Source: Rhizopus sp. PT2906 (lineage: Eukaryota > Mucoromycota > Mucoromycetes > Mucorales > Rhizopodaceae). From it: DNA of 64,000 nt. The stretch covers positions 62,001-126,000 of the forward strand of contig JAMYHX010000036.1 in assembly GCA_025529335.1 (NCBI GenBank), read 5' to 3'. The notes under the pieces are model-generated. The model ran no database searches and was not told the DNA's origin. It worked only from the letters and a program-made list of their open reading frames with translations. Made by a program: the position numbers and the translations under genes. Each line of letters opens with the position of its first letter. The stretch's first letter is position 1. Positions 45,720-59,449 of this stretch are shown piece by piece.

Positions 45720-47251
45720 AAAGCATGCTTTCTACTTACTTTATAATAAAAGATTTGACGAATATTCAAGATTAATTACAGTAAGTACAGCTGATGAGGG
45801 CATGTCCTGAATATAAGTCTTTTGTAACGAAAGGATGATATCGGAATAGACTCATTGACACACAGAGAACTGCATCACCTTTTTTGTAAAACTGTCCAAG
45901 TTGGTTTTTTTTTTCGTGATTCAAAGCTGGCGTAATAACGAATCATAGGGCAAAACTGAGGGCAGAGACTGATCCCTATTTCTGTTAAATCTACTTTTTC
46001 TAAATGTCGGCAGAAATACTTATTTCTGTCTCATGAGGGGGTGTACAATAAGACGATCGGCCTAGATCTCTTGCCTTGATTATGCTTAATATGATGTGTA
46101 TTTGTAGTTTGTTAGACTCATAGATAGCAATTGAAGATAAGTCAATCGATACCCGCCTTGACCAACTTGTGCTACTATCTGATGAACGCCCTGATTTGCA
46201 GCTTAAATCAACAAATGATGGCTCATTTCTTGATTGAGAAATATAAAATCAATCAATTCTAGGGAAATGCTTAATTCTTAAGACAGTTGATATCATCAAT
46301 AATGGAATCATTGCTTGATATCACGTATTGATAGAATACAGATGCGCTATTTTTTTAAATAAATACCGTGCGGATTTTACAAGATACAAAAACGTGCGAC
46401 CTTATCTTTGAAAACACACTGACGGAAGCATTTGCTTCGAGTGGAGTCTGAAAAAACCTGTAGAATAATTAAACAAATACGTTGATAGAGAAAAGATGAC
46501 TTTAGATAGTTTGCTAATGTGACAAATAAGATATCCTTGATATCATTTATCATTCATTATTTTCCATTGGATTCTAAATCATTAAAAAATTAAGAAAAAG
46601 TGGGTTAAAAAAATTATTTTTATTATCTTTTCAAATATCGTTCCCGGATTTTACAGTAGCACATGCAGGTTGCATTGTCCAGACAAGAAATAACGAATGT
46701 TTGTTCGTTCCTATCTTTATCCCTTTTCCCGGTTCTAGAACAAGTCTCCAAACAGAAAGAAGTCATAAATAGAGGACTGTGTAATCAATAAAGTTGTCCC
46801 TTCGTTCTAGGTGATCACAGTCAAACAATTCTTTTTTAATTAATGATACATTTTCAGCTTAACGTCAGGCGGTCTTTATTTTTCTGCAAAGATAAAAAAA
46901 ATTAGGGCAAAAGGCGGGAAGATCCGGAATTTTTTTATAAATCAGATATTTTATGGATTTATACTTGGCAACTTGTATGTGTAAAAGGCAAACATAGACA
47001 GGTCTCATCAAAGAAGATCAATTGATACTATTTACGAGTAGAATTGATAAAGGAATTAATGTGATATCATTAAATCAATGAAAAAGTATGATTCAAAGGG
47101 AGATCAATCAGTTTGGAAAGGCACGAAAACGGGAAAATAATAATCTATGTCCTGATTAGCCTTTGATTTCCGCTAATAAAGGAAATTGAAGTAAATGTTA
47201 TATAAGTAGTAGCTAATTTTTTTTTTCTTTTTCTATTTCATTAACGCTTAT
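45720..47251. other. long AT-rich intergenic stretch, no gene seen
   Basis: Stops in all frames, several AT-rich runs, no recognised element ends. It separates the relic block from the small gene at 47.25 kb. Confidence 0.5.
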
Positions 47252-47521
47252 ATGTCATCTACCAATATTACCACGGATACTTCTTTACTTCACCCACTTG
47301 ATATGCCCGAGATATCATCTAGCAATAGCAGTCGACGAACAAGTATCTCATCCATACACGAAGAAGATTGGGACCAATTATTATCTCAATTCGACGCTCA
47401 TCCTGATATCTTGATGCTCATTCAACAATGTAAAAAGGAAGAAGACAACCGTCGTCATGAAGAAACCAAGATGAAATTGAAAGAATATCAACTCTATTGC
47501 GAATTACAAAAGAATCTGTAA
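47252..47521 (+). CDS. small hypothetical protein
   Basis: An ATG-started frame of 89 residues. The N-terminal half is Ser/Thr-rich (SSSNSSRRTSISSIHEEDWD, with RRTS and SSIHEED as possible phosphorylation sites). The C-terminal half is a charged helix (CKKEEDNRRHEETKMKLKEY). A T-rich tract precedes the ATG. No family recognised. An intact frame and composition unlike the surrounding DNA favour a real gene, but support is modest. Confidence 0.45.
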   Translation: MSSTNITTDTSLLHPLDMPEISSSNSSRRTSISSIHEEDWDQLLSQFDAHPDILMLIQQCKKEEDNRRHEETKMKLKEYQLYCELQKNL

Positions 47522-47862
47522 ACAACAAAAAAGAAAGACTTCACTCCTTTTTCTCTCTCCTTGGTTTAGCTACACCCACATCTATTGAACATATGCTCTG
47601 TATGGCGTGTATATGTGTGTGTGTGTGTCGTGCGCGGCAGGTACACGCGTGCACATACACAGATAAACGCGCAAAAAAAGAAAACTTAATGCGACAATGT
47701 GTCCACTCCTTATCTTGATTATTTTTATGACTTTAAAGGGCAGCAAAACAAAAAAAAAACAGTTTATGGGCTGCTGTATTAAAATTTTGCTTTAAAATAA
47801 AATTATGTTCTATCGTTTCACAGACGCGTTCTTTCTTGTTTCTGTGTGTGTGTTTTTTTTTA
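47522..47862. other. spacer with simple repeats
   Basis: Contains GT-rich runs (tgtgtgtgtgtgt near 47615 and 47845) and no gene; includes the promoter of APC8. Confidence 0.5.
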
Positions 47863-49947
47863 ATGATTTTAACTGACGATTCCATTCAAGCTTTTAAAGT
47901 ACAATTACAACAATCTATCATTGTGTGTTCAGAAAGAGGCTTATTTTATGCTTCTAAATGGTAAAATAAGCTAATGACAATTATTACAATTATTTAAAAT
48001 GATTGTCACTTAGGGCAGCTGAAGTGTTGAATGGTATTAAAGACGACTTTCTCGATGACAAAGTTCCATTCACACAAAATGAAGTTCATATACCAACAAT
48101 ATCAACTTATCATACAGACTATGAATCATCATTACCACCTCTTTCTGAGCGAGATTATAATCTATACCAGTATGCAAAGACTCTATTCAACATTCGACAC
48201 TTTCACAGCGTCATCGATGTCTTGGGTCAATCTAAACATCCCAAGCTTTATTTTCTAAGGCTTTATGCAAAATATCTGGTAGACACAATCAGAAGGAATA
48301 GCGCAATAGAAAGGCTGTATAATAATTTTTTCAAGCTGCTTTTTTATTAGGCAGGCGAAAAGAGAAAAGAAGAGTTCAGTCAGGACGTGCTTGGGGCGAC
48401 AGAGCAGACGAGAGCAGATAATGCAGAACTAGAGTCCATCTATCGAGAGCTACATGAGGATTATGAGCATGGGAGATTAGATGCGTTTGGATTGTATCTG
48501 TACGGTATTGTATTGAAAAAGCGACAGCTGGCATTTAGAGCTGCCGCCATATTATTAGAATCCATTCGTAAATATCAGTATAACTGGTCTGCGTGGGTAG
48601 AGCTGGCGACACTAGTGCAGACTAAAAAAATGTTTATGGACCTGAGAGCCTTATTGAATCGAGAGTTCGAGACAAGTGTCATGAAGGAGTTCTTTTTGGC
48701 AAAGTTGTGCATTGATTTAAATCAACCTGGCAACTTCTTTAAGGATATCATGGACCCTTTGGATCAATATTTTTCACGTAGTGCCTATGTCCTATCTCAA
48801 TGGGCAACCTTTTATTATGATTCAATGGGTAAAGCAAACGAATAAGCCATAGTTGCTAGACTAACTAACTCTCTCTATTTTTAGACTATAATGAATCGCT
48901 TGTGCTTTTTGAAGAACTACGTAACTCATATCCTTCTCGATTGGACGATATGGACGTTTTTTCAAATTTGCTCTATTTACAAAATCTGAAGCATAAACTA
49001 TGTGCACTTGCCTTAGAATGCGAGAAAATAGACAAGTATCGACCAGAGACTTGCTGTGTACGCGGTAAGCAAATGATAATTATGTGCGTTATCTCTGTAT
49101 GACTCATTGTATGTATAGGGAACTATTGTGTTCTAAAACACGAAACTGCAGAATCTGTAGAGTATTTCAAAAGGGCCATCAAGTTAAATAGAAGCTATCA
49201 TCTTGCTTGGACTTTGTTAGGACACAGTTATTTCGAGCTTCAAGATTTGAGTGCAGCTATCGAGTGCTATAGGCGTGCAGTGGGTAAGTTATATGATTGT
49301 ATCCGTTCTAACCTTATTCCTTACTCTATTCTTTAAAAGAGGTCAACAATCGAGATTACAGGTCATGGTTTGGACTAGGCCAAGTCTATGAAGTCATGAA
49401 ATATCCATATGATGCACTCTACTACTACCATAAAGCCACTAATTTACGACCACGAGATAGTAGAATGTGGGCAGCTCTATCTGGATGTTATGAAGTATTA
49501 AAGCAACATGATGAAGCGTTGAATTACAAGCATAGAGCTGAAGCATGTGATAGATTGAAAGATAGGTCGGAAATGGTACAGATAGCAGAAATATTCAAAA
49601 GAAGAGGAAGGCTTGATATAGCCATTGACTTTTATCACAAGATCTGGCAACGCTCAATTCAAGAGGTAAAATTTTGTTAAGCAAGTTTTTTATATTAACT
49701 CTTGTATGTCTATAGAATGCTATTGATGAAGTAACTGCAGACATTAGTATACAGCTAGCAAGATATGCCATGTCAAAGAATCAGCTATATGATGCTGAAC
49801 AATATGCTATCACATCTCTCAATATGAGTCATCCTGTAAGCTTACATAATATTCTCAATAACGTCTTATCTTACACTTTGATAGTACCATGAACAAGCAA
49901 GAGATATTTTAGATGAGATAGGCCGATTAAGTAAGGCCAGCGTGTAA
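47863..49947 (+). CDS. CDC23: anaphase-promoting complex subunit 8 (CDC23), TPR protein
   Basis: The start MILTDDSIQAFKVQLQQSII is on a short exon (47863-47960). The next exon reads AAEVLNGIKDDF and carries the Cdc23-typical YQYAKTLFNIRHFHSVIDVL and RLYAKYL/AGEKRKEEF joint. TPR repeats follow through the rest, for example SVEYFKRAIKLNRSYHLAWT, LSAAIECYRRAVEVNNRDYR, DALYYYHKATNLRPRDSRMW and DEALNYKHRAEACDRLKD. It ends with RLSKASV at 49947 after nine exons. In yeast and animals this subunit sits in the arc lamp of the APC/C and helps bind activators for cyclin and securin ubiquitination. All joints keep frame. Confidence 0.92.
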
Positions 49948-50632
49948 AAATAGCCTCAATACTTTAGTAAACAATACCATACAATGATTTGAATTGACTG
50001 TAATATAAAAGAACCTTCCTATATAAACCATTTAGATTTATATACACATACACATACCCCATAAGCTATCGAGACTACTTTGGCCAGGAACAAAAAGAAC
50101 AAAAAGAACACTTTCTAAACTGTTCACGTGAGCCATTACCATCCAAAGCTCCAACCACGGAGCTTTCATGTATAAACCGACTTGCAAGAAACCAGTTTTT
50201 TATTTTATACGGTTATCAATAGCTTCAAACTTATATTACCATCAAAAATAAGGGATGAATCTTTGTATCTTTAGTCTTGTCGATCACTAAGGGTCGTAGA
50301 GTTCTTTTCTTTGTTAATACATGGTATAACATATCCTTTGTTTATCACTGACAACATATATTATATGCTTATATACCTTTATCTGATCTAATCCCATAAA
50401 AAGCCTCTTTATATTGATGAGTAACATAAAGATCATCAAGATATCTAGTTTGCCATTGTTCTATTGATAACCATAATGGTATTTGGTCACACATTTTCCA
50501 GAAATTACAGTTCACTGAATAATTTAAACTCAACTACTCTAAACATAGTAATCCCTTTGATGTCTACAAATTAGTCCCCCTTTTTTTTTTTTCTTTATTG
50601 TTTCTTTTTTCTCATTCCTTTCCTTTCATATA
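49948..50632. other. intergenic, no gene seen
   Basis: AT-rich 3' flank of CDC23 and promoter of the SPA2-like gene, ending in a T/C-rich tract before the ATG. Confidence 0.5.
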
Positions 50633-53012
50633 ATGTCGAAGAATAGGTCAACAGGATCGACCACATATTCTGCACTTTCAGCTTCTAGTAGACAAACAAC
50701 CTCGTCTATTCAAGAGACTTCAGCAAAGATTTACTTTGTAGAATTACAGAAATACCTTTCATTCATATTAGCCAAAGGTACTATATATATAAAAGAAAGA
50801 GAGAAATACATTAAACTTGCCTGTATAGAGGCGTCAGAAGGTGTGCCACCTACGAGATCAACAGCACGGCAAAAGTTGTCAAGGCTAAACAATTTACAAT
50901 TTCATGAATTGGCAACAGATGTTTATGACGAGCTTATACGAAGAAACTCTGACAATCACCGTAAGACACTTAAAAAACAAGCTTGTATTTCGTCTGAACT
51001 TTTCTTTAGGATCATTTTTACCAGTCCGAGAAGACTTCCACCCAAGACGAAACCAAGCAAGACAAAAGTTGGCAACCTTGCCAAGTTCAAGGTTTAGAGA
51101 TCTTGCAAGCGACGTATATCATGAATTAAGCCGAAGATATTCACATATTATCATGACCGAGCAAGTAAGTAACAAAAAATAAATATAAATGTATTAATGG
51201 TTGACACGTGTATACCAGACACCGCCTGTGCCGAGGCCAACCAAAGCAGAACCACAAGCACAACCAAGTCAATCGACCAATATTGTACCAGTCAAAGGCA
51301 TGATGAGTGTTGAATCAATAGACTTTTCGGATGATGAACAACATCAACAACAACAACCATCAATGCCTCCGCCACCTGTAACAGAAAATTTAGATAGTTT
51401 GATGGCTGATTTAGGCAATATGGTGAAACCTCGGACGGAAAATTCAACGGAAATCAATGTTTGTGTCAATAAAAAAAAAAAAAGAAAAAGAGAGAGATGT
51501 TAATTAATTATTACCTAATAGAAAAATGGCTCAACAGAATTGGAAAATATGCGATATGAATATGAATTGAAAATATCGGCCATGGCAAAGCGAATCAAAC
51601 AATTGGAATTATCATCAGAGGTATTATTTTTATTCGGATATACACAAGAAAGAAAAATACGAATTATTTTTGCATAGGATACCAGGATACCTAATGGATC
51701 AGATACAAAATATTATGTAAGTGTATATATTGATAATACAATAATGATATTGATTATAGAATAGAAAGCGAATGATGAATATAGACAATTGGAGGAAAGA
51801 TATAACAAACTATTAAATGAACATGAAGAACAACAGCAAGTAAGTGTGAGGACGGATAAAAGAAAACATGTGTTTTGATTATTTTAAAAGGCAGTGAAAG
51901 AAGTTAAAAACGAGATTAGAATATTAATTGAAGAACTCAAGAGTCTATCAGAAAAAAACGAAAGTTTAAGGATCCAAAAGGAACAAGCGGATGCAACAAT
52001 ACAGTCATTAACAGAAGAAGCAAAATCATGGAAGACCAAATATGAGGGTATCAGTATGGAGCTTAGGAATTATAAAGCGAGATCCATGCAATTTGATCAC
52101 AATGATATATCAAAAGAGTTCTTTTTGAAACCAACATCGAATGGAGCAATAGGACATCAATATATAATAGAGTATCAGACTGCGATTGATGAATTAATGA
52201 GAACATCTCGATCGACCAAGCCATCAGAAGTCTTGACGACGATGAGGACAATCGTGATGGCATGTAAATCAATTACGACCGAGGTAGAACAATATGAAGT
52301 CAAGACAGGTTTATCTGAGGCAGACCAGTCCAGTCTATATGAGATCAAAAAGAGGTTTTCAACAGGACTGTCCAGTCTACTGTCAGCAGCCACGAGTTTT
52401 GCCAATGGCATGGGGATCACACCTGTTAGTCTAGTGGATGCAGCGGCCATTACACTTACGATGACAATTGTTGATCTTGTGAAGCTGTTAGGCATGAGAT
52501 CGGTTGCAAGTGATAAAACAATAGGACCATCTTCAACTAGAACAGCAACAGCAACAAATGACATACTGAACCCACATCAATTATCTGTAAAGTCAACAAC
52601 ATACATACATTAAAACTAGCTTTATTTATTTTACCGTGTTTTTTTTTTATTATAGCAATTCTTAAAAAAAGAGACTGACCAGATTGTTGCATCTGTACAA
52701 AACTTACTAAGCGCATTAAGATCTAACGATAAAGGCTTATTTAACATTATTACATCCATTATAAACATTGTATCGAATATCATCAATGTATCAGAAAAGA
52801 CGCTTACTTATCATGATAAATACAAGGCTCGAGGCACAACCATCTTGAAGGATCTCAAAAAATGCAACGACAAGATTGTGAATGTAAGAGATACATCATT
52901 TTCTAATAGCAATCAAGTACCGAATACAATAGCAAAAAGAAATCTTGCTCAAGAATCTTATGACATTGCAAAATATACTAAAGAACTCATCAACATGCTG
53001 GATACGTGGTGA
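50633..53012 (+). CDS. SPA2: SPA2-like cell polarity scaffold (two SHD repeats)
   Basis: About nine exons. Two Spa2 homology (SHD/GIT) repeats lie at the N terminus: ARQKLSRLNNLQFHELATDVYDEL, split from the first exon by an intron, and ARQKLATLPSSRFRDLASDV with YHELSRRYS. A Pro/Gln-rich linker, an acidic stretch (SIDFSDDEQ) and long coiled coils follow (ELENMRYEYELKISAMAKRI, EEERYNKLLNEHEEQQ and the region around 51900-52070). A helical C-terminal domain runs from about 52090 to 53012. In yeast, Spa2 gathers polarisome and MAPK components at growing tips, and the order of parts here is the same. The hyphal-tip role is by analogy. Exon ends between 51490 and 51890 are short and were chosen for frame. 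Confidence 0.85.
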
Positions 53013-53668
53013 ATGTAAATAAAGCATTTAAATACATATTTATATATTATACACTTTTCAGAGACTATTCGCACACATTACAAGATCAATTAATACTTTA
53101 GTTGATTTTCAATGTCTTTTTTATTGTTTAAAAAGACAACATTTAATATATAAAATGAGTTTGATATTTTTGAGAAAAGATAAATGTGGTCAAGACTTTA
53201 TAACAAAATGAAAAGTTGTTAGAGACTTAGTATAAATACTTTTTTCTTCTTTAGACCAAAAAAGTAAGACCAGCTTATTCCCCAGTTAATCCTAAGGTAT
53301 GCTACATGTTTTGTAAAAACTTTGGTCCCATCCATTCCCTCAACGCCTTCCGCTCCTTTTGCCACTCTCTGTGCTCTTCTCTATGCTTGCTCTCTTTTTC
53401 TTCTTTTCTTGCTCTTTCCAGGCTGATTATCGCCAGCCTAAACCATGATACACTTTGAGTAAGGTATTAATAATTTCTTTACAAGTTTACTCACTTTTTC
53501 TCTTATAAATCCTCTTCTTCATATTGCAAGTATTTAATATCAATGTAGTAATTGATTTACTAATCATTTCTTTATTCATTCTTTTGCTTCTGATGGGCTC
53601 TCTTTTATCAGTGTGCAAATAATTTATGAATAAAGTGTGAATGTTTATTTTTATTATTATTATCCGAT
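53013..53668. other. intergenic between convergent genes
   Basis: No supported gene; AT-rich 3' flanks of the SPA2-like and RUA1-like genes. Confidence 0.5.
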
Positions 53669-55359
53669 TCATTCATTTACAAGCGCCTTTTTCTTTTTTG
53701 ATTGAGGCTGGGCCTCAGGCTGTGGTTGCAACGGTGGCTGCAGGTTTTGTGGTTGTAAATGGGGTTGAGAGCATTGTTGCTGTACAGAAATAGAGTTGCG
53801 TCGACTTACAGTACCATTACTACTACCACTCGTCGTCGCAATGGACACACTACTACCAATTCTCGGCTTTGGCCTGTCATATATATGACACTAAAGAAAA
53901 GGGTGAATCAATTGTTTATAAGCTATAATAATCATCATTTACTTTATGAGCGTGTCTATACCAAAGCACGCTATTTTTACGTTTTGAGTTACAGATCGGA
54001 ACATATTCTTTACACTGATGACATAATCCTTCCAATATATCATGTTCGCCTGGTCTTTGTTCTAATGGTTGTTGAAATGGTTTACCCGATACAGAAGAGA
54101 TACCATGAAAAAACTGCTTATGGTACCAGTAAGCACTATTTTTCAATTGTAACCATTTTCCTGGCTGACAGGTATCACAATAACCCTCTTTTGATTGGCC
54201 TGTGTATCTAACCCATTTTGGTGTATACTCGTCACCTTCATATCTTAATTTTTGACGTCTAGGAATGGCATTTGCGTCCTTTTCGGCAGCTTGCATATCA
54301 GCTTCTGTAATGATTGGATAATCTTCTGGATACTTTTGATCATCATTATTCTCCTGTTTGATTCCATCGGTTGTTCCAGACGATAGTTCCCTTCGAGGTC
54401 GTTTTCGTTTGACATCTTGCTTACCATCCTCGTCTTCGGCAGCAATGGATGGGTTGTTATTCGTCTGATTGTCACTGTCGCTGACTTTAGTCTCCTCGAT
54501 GATATCATTCATGGTGTTGCTAGTAAGATTGTTATTACTGACCATCTTATTCCACACAGAGATGTCATTCGGAGAAGCTACACTCAAGCGTCTGCTTGGC
54601 ACATCCGACATAGGCGGACCTATAGTCGGAGGGATATCAAACTGTTGAGACAGAAAGCGTCTGTGTCTCACTGGCTCATTCATTTTCCTATGGTTTGTCA
54701 CGCTAGATTCGTTTCTAGACCAAGGCAGTTGTTCAAATTGAATTGTTGGATGATGTTGTGGTGGATGAGTAACCGATGATAAGCCGAATCTATCTTGCTG
54801 TTGATATATATCTGGTAATGAACCTCGGTGATCGACTGCGAACGGAATTGATTGCGCAGAATGAAATGACTGATTGTTATTAAAAAACTCAACTCCTACA
54901 GCTACTGAATGTCGTCTTTGATTGAACCTTGAGGGTGAGATGAACGCTTGTTGTGAATAGAACGTGTCATCGGGAGGAGGGGTATATTGTTGTTGTTGTT
55001 GCTGTTGTTGTGTTTGCTCAGATAGATCAAAGTTATAAAAGTCTATGTATATCAATTGTTTAGTATTATTTTATATATATATATATATATAAAAAGTAAA
55101 TAAAACCTGGTGGCTGCGATGGCTGTTGTGGTTGTTCTTGAGCTTGTATAGCTGTTGGCGGCACAGCTAAAGGATGATCTAATAATGGAAACATGTTCAT
55201 CATTAGGGCTTGTGTATCGATATTTGTGCTATCATCCATTATAGGATCATTATCAGTTGATAAAAATCTTAATACATCTGATTGATCTTCTGTCAATTGA
55301 CCATTGTTGTTGTTATTGTTGTTGTTGTTATCTTGTTCATTATTGCTGTTATTATACAT
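53669..55359 (-). CDS. RUA1-like transcriptional regulator (Rua1 C-terminal zinc domain)
   Basis: Three exons: the start MYNNSNNEQDNNNNN on 55359 to about 55108, a long exon from about 55044 to 53914, and a last exon from about 53891 to 53669 (tail KPRIGSSVSIATTSGSSN and a Pro/Gln run). The C-terminal domain carries DEYTPKWVRYTGQSKEGYCD, CQPGKWLQLKNSAYWYHKQF, GLCHQCKEYVPICNSKRKNS and WYRHAHKCH, a Cys/His arrangement I know from Ustilago Rua1 and related fungal proteins (paired CxxC with a terminal HxxKxH). The N-terminal two thirds is Gln/Asn-rich and probably disordered. Rua1 in Ustilago controls siderophore or glycolipid genes in a cluster; nothing near here supports such a cluster, so the target is unknown. 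Confidence 0.8.
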
Positions 55360-56502
55360 TTTTAACGCCACTGAATATAAAATAAGAACTAAAAAGTAAA
55401 TAAATGGGTACTGTTTATTCTCTCAAAAAATATGTTGTTTTATATATTTACGTATAAGCGTGTGTTTATGTGTGCGTGTGTAAAAGAGAAAGGAGAAAAA
55501 AAAGTGAGAAATAATTTAAATCTGTTTTTTTTTTTCTATGCAAATCATGTGGGCACAAATCGGAACTTAATTCTAGGACTGACTTTCATTCTCCGTTTTA
55601 TGCCTAATTTAGATCTGTCGTTTTCTTTTCAAAATGTCAAAGAAATTTTTGATACCATATCCAGGTATGTTTAAGTTTCTCTTTTAGAGGTTATTAAGCA
55701 CTCGAAAGCATTCAGTTCCATGTTGTATGATTCGGGGACTTTTTTACTAGTCATTTTTCAAGGCTTTAATTGCCTTTTTTTACAAATTGACACTTGTGAG
55801 GTCAAGTTTTGAATTTTTTTTTTTTCTGTTAAAGCAAGCATTTACACACACATATATATATATATATGCTGCGGCAAACTTCAATAAAAGAGCTATAAAA
55901 AGATAGAGAGATTTTGCGATATTGTAGGGTTGATTATAAGGTAAATGATTTAAAGTAGGTTTAGATGTTAGATTTACTGACTAATTTATTTACAAGATCT
56001 CTTTTTATATTTCTAAAAATGCTACTTTCATGGAAAGTTATGAGAAATAGAATCATGTTCCAGTTCTTTGGGTCTCTCGGATCTATTAAATCTATTGAAT
56101 CTAGCAAGTAAATCGGTCACTGAAAAAAAAAAAAAAGATCTCTCTCCAATATAGACAATTGTTGCATGAATGACTTGAGAATTCAGATTGCCTTCATTGT
56201 ATCATTCACAGATTATAACATATTCAAATTATAGGATGTGTCAATCCATAGTACTTTTTGTTTAAAAAATCTGTTCACACAATCAGACATGGTGAGAAAA
56301 ATAAAGTAAATGCGCACACACACATACACATATATATATATATATGTATTAAAAACAAGATGGGCTACATTGGCTTACGCGTTATATTTGTTACCTTGTA
56401 TCGATTTTATAAAATACCCAATGGAAGATCATTATTATATCTACATTTGACAGATAACACCTCATAAGCATCAAAACCATGTTTCTTTTTATTTACACAC
56501 TA
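55360..56502. other. intergenic, no gene seen
   Basis: Promoter side of the RUA1-like gene and 3' flank of the F-box/WD40 gene, with (TA)n runs near 55860 and 56330. No supported frame. Confidence 0.5.
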
Positions 56503-57948
56503 TCAAAAGTAATTGGTATCCAATCCTGTCGTAAAGTCCATGATTAAAATACGCTGATCTTGACTGGCACTAACGATCTTCATTGCATCAAATTGAACAT
56601 CAAATATCCAGCTTGAATGTCCACTTTGAAAGTTGAGTAAACAGGCCCCTGTTCTATTATGAAGATCAGAATTTATGCTTTTGTTTTGCGCAAACAACTT
56701 ACTGCATATCCCAAACACGTATACTCTGATCATAACTTGCACTAATAATACGGCTGCCATCAAAACAAAGCGTTCTCACAAGGTCTGTGTGACCTTCTAG
56801 TGTCAAAAGACATTGCGCAGTCTATTAAAGCGATGAGTTTATGAACTGTATATAAACATGCATCTTACCCCTGCATCCCACACTTTGATCGTCTTATCGT
56901 TCGACCCGCTGACAATTCTCTTGCCATCAAACTTGACACAGGCTAACCCCCTTGTATGACCGACATATTTACGTAAACATTCTCCAGTTGTAATATCCCA
57001 CATCTTGATGAGCCCATCTCCCGAGGCTGAGACCAGTCGATCGTCAACCAACTGAATCGCATTCACAGGACCTCTATGAGCTAACAGGGTGCGTAATAAC
57101 TGACCAGTGAAAATATCCCATATGCGGATCGTACCGTCCTTGGAACAGCTGACAATATGCCGATCGTCAAAACAGACGTCGAGTACACCGGCTGTGTGGC
57201 CATAAAGCCGCGTAATGGGCTGAAGTGTTTGCATACTCCACACGATAATCGTCGTATCAGATGATCCAGATACCATGATCCGATTATCATATTTTAAACA
57301 AAGCACGCTGGCGTCGTGTCCATAGAGCGTATGAAGGCATTGATAGGTGTTCAAATCCCATAGCTTGATCGATCTATCCCGGCTGCCTGTAATGAGTTTA
57401 TTCTTATCAAACTGTAAGCAGTAAACGCTATCGAGGTGTCCAATCAAATAATGTGTCACAACCTGTCCTCTGGTCCAACGTGTGTTTAAGATGTGGTGCT
57501 GTTTATAGATATGCTGCCAGTCGAATGATTGGTCGTAAAAGTCAGACTTTACATAAAATGTATTATAAAATTGCATTTTCCATGCTTCGTTAGATCGTGC
57601 GATTCTGTACCATGCTTTTGAAACTGTAAATAGGTTACAAAGTGTTTGAATGTCTAAATAGGATATGATCTGAAAAATTATTTCATATGGAAGTATGTGC
57701 ATAAAGTCTATTCAGTCTTTAGTTGACATCTAATATTTACAGGTTTTCTTCTTACCTTTTCTAAGCTGGGAGTGAGGATGATGTTTTAATGATTGAGTAG
57801 ATCTTACAGGCCTCATACCTCTACGCTGTCTATCTATAATTAAGCTAGAGTGCCTTGTCTTGCGATAATCTGGACGTACTTTACAGTGTTCATTCATAAC
57901 TGAATCATAGTGATTATTCATAGTAGAAAATGACATGGTAGCTGGCAT
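56503..57948 (-). CDS. F-box/WD40 protein (SCF substrate receptor)
   Basis: Start at 57948 with a basic first exon ending LRKG. Then an F-box (LPYEIIFQIISYLDIQTLCN) and seven WD40 repeats, each with a GH or AH start and WD end, for example GHLDSVYCLQFD...IKLWDL, GHDASVLCLKYD...IIVWSM and GHTRGLACVKFD...IKVWDA. Short exons add GHTDLVRTLCFD...IRVWDM and the last repeat, ending GLDTNYF. The gene is about 430 residues in four exons. Such proteins (Pof1, Met30, beta-TrCP, Cdc4 types) hold the substrate for Skp1-Cul1 ubiquitin ligases. The repeats look most like the Pof1/Met30/beta-TrCP group, but the substrate is not visible. Confidence 0.9.
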
Positions 57949-58013
57949 AATGAAAGAATAAAGGGTATATTAAACAAAAAACAAGAAAAAGAAGAAAAAA
58001 GATGCAGAAAGAG

Positions 58014-58048
<35 letters not shown>

Positions 58049-59449
58049 AATGATGAACTATATAACTCCAGGCGGAGTTCTTAAAAAGGAAACGCAACCA
58101 AGAGAAAGTGAAAGCTATGAGGCTCACGTGGATTGTTCTTTCCCCCCCCCTTTTTATAAAGTACGAACCATGAAGGGGAAAGGAAAAAGAGGGAGGTAAG
58201 AATAGGTTACTCTTTAATATATATTTCTTAGCGCCAAAAGAGAATTTACTACACTTTGTCTGGCTCTTTTGTTTAGTTTATGACATAAAAATAAACAGCT
58301 TACATTTGTTTAATATGGGCAAAAAAACAAAACTATCTATTGAATTAGGGAATAACATATTTACATTCAGTTGTACACATTGAGTTACAGATTTCTATTT
58401 CATTCTATTCAATCTCTCCCCTTTTCCCCTCCTTTCTTTTTCTTTTATGTTGTAAAGGGCATAGGAGAGAGAGAACGTTTGCCACTTTGATCGCATCGCC
58501 ACCCTTTCATAGACAAGAACATGTTTTGTCTAGTATTCCTCCTTCTTCTTCTGTTGATATCATCAAGTGTAACAATCAAAAATTACCATTTTAAGGGGAT
58601 TGTATTTATTACAATGCACTTTTTTTTACGTGTGAAAACATAATCAAGATAGATCAATTCATCAAATTGGGAACAACAACGTGGAAATTGAGATGTTTGC
58701 AATATGAAGCACATAATATCCAAGATATCTCATTTCTATCAGTGACTTTTCAGTGCGCTATTTTGATTCAATATAGAACTCGCTCTGAAAGAATGTATCC
58801 GCTTTTACTTTTTTTCTCTTTTGACAATATTTAGTTGTACCAAAAATTAACACCCATATTATGTCTGGTCTCATCAACTGCCCCAGTCGTTTATGTCATA
58901 TAATCGCGTTTATTTTGGCTTCTTCCTAACAACATGGCTCAAAGAATGATCATGTACTTTCCTGCAAGTATTCCAATCTTATGCAATAGTCCACCCGGAA
59001 CCCTTGACACCATAGTTGTGATATCTTGTAATCTAATCTAATCTTGAGCTTGTCCTTTCTCAGTGAATCCTAGATGATTACTGTACTTATTTGCCAAGTT
59101 CACGCGTCACATGTTATTTGAATGTGATTGTATAGATATTACTATCAAACCATACTACCAAGCCAAACCATGATAAAGCCTATATAACATAACCATGTCA
59201 TAAACAACATAACTATCATATAATCATGCTTCTTTTGATAATGTATTCTCTTCTAATATAAAATTTCTCTTTTCTTCTTTCTCCTTAACAAAGAGCCTAC
59301 TTTGTTAGCCATCGTCTTTCTGTTCCTTTATAAAATAAAGCTTAATTCGCCAAATCCAATAAAGCAACTGTATAAGATAGGCACATCATAGCGAAGAAGA
59401 AAGAAAGATAGATCTATAAAGAGGCTAATAAGAAGTCATTATAGGTTAA
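57949..59449. other. intergenic, no gene seen
   Basis: Promoter side of the F-box gene, a 30-base A run at 58018-58047, then AT-rich DNA up to the copy B pseudogene. No supported frame. Confidence 0.5.
58018..58047. repeat. 30-base A homopolymer
   Basis: Uninterrupted A run about 70 bases upstream of the F-box/WD40 start, on the plus strand. It could influence nucleosome exclusion at the promoter; the exact length may be an assembly artefact. Confidence 0.9.

Noticed and set aside
47590..47660. GT/CA-rich run as a regulatory element
   Set aside because: Ordinary microsatellite; no further evidence.
53759..54211. Plus-strand 150-codon frame across the RUA1-like gene
   Set aside because: Antisense shadow of the zinc domain and its last intron; composition is not protein-like.
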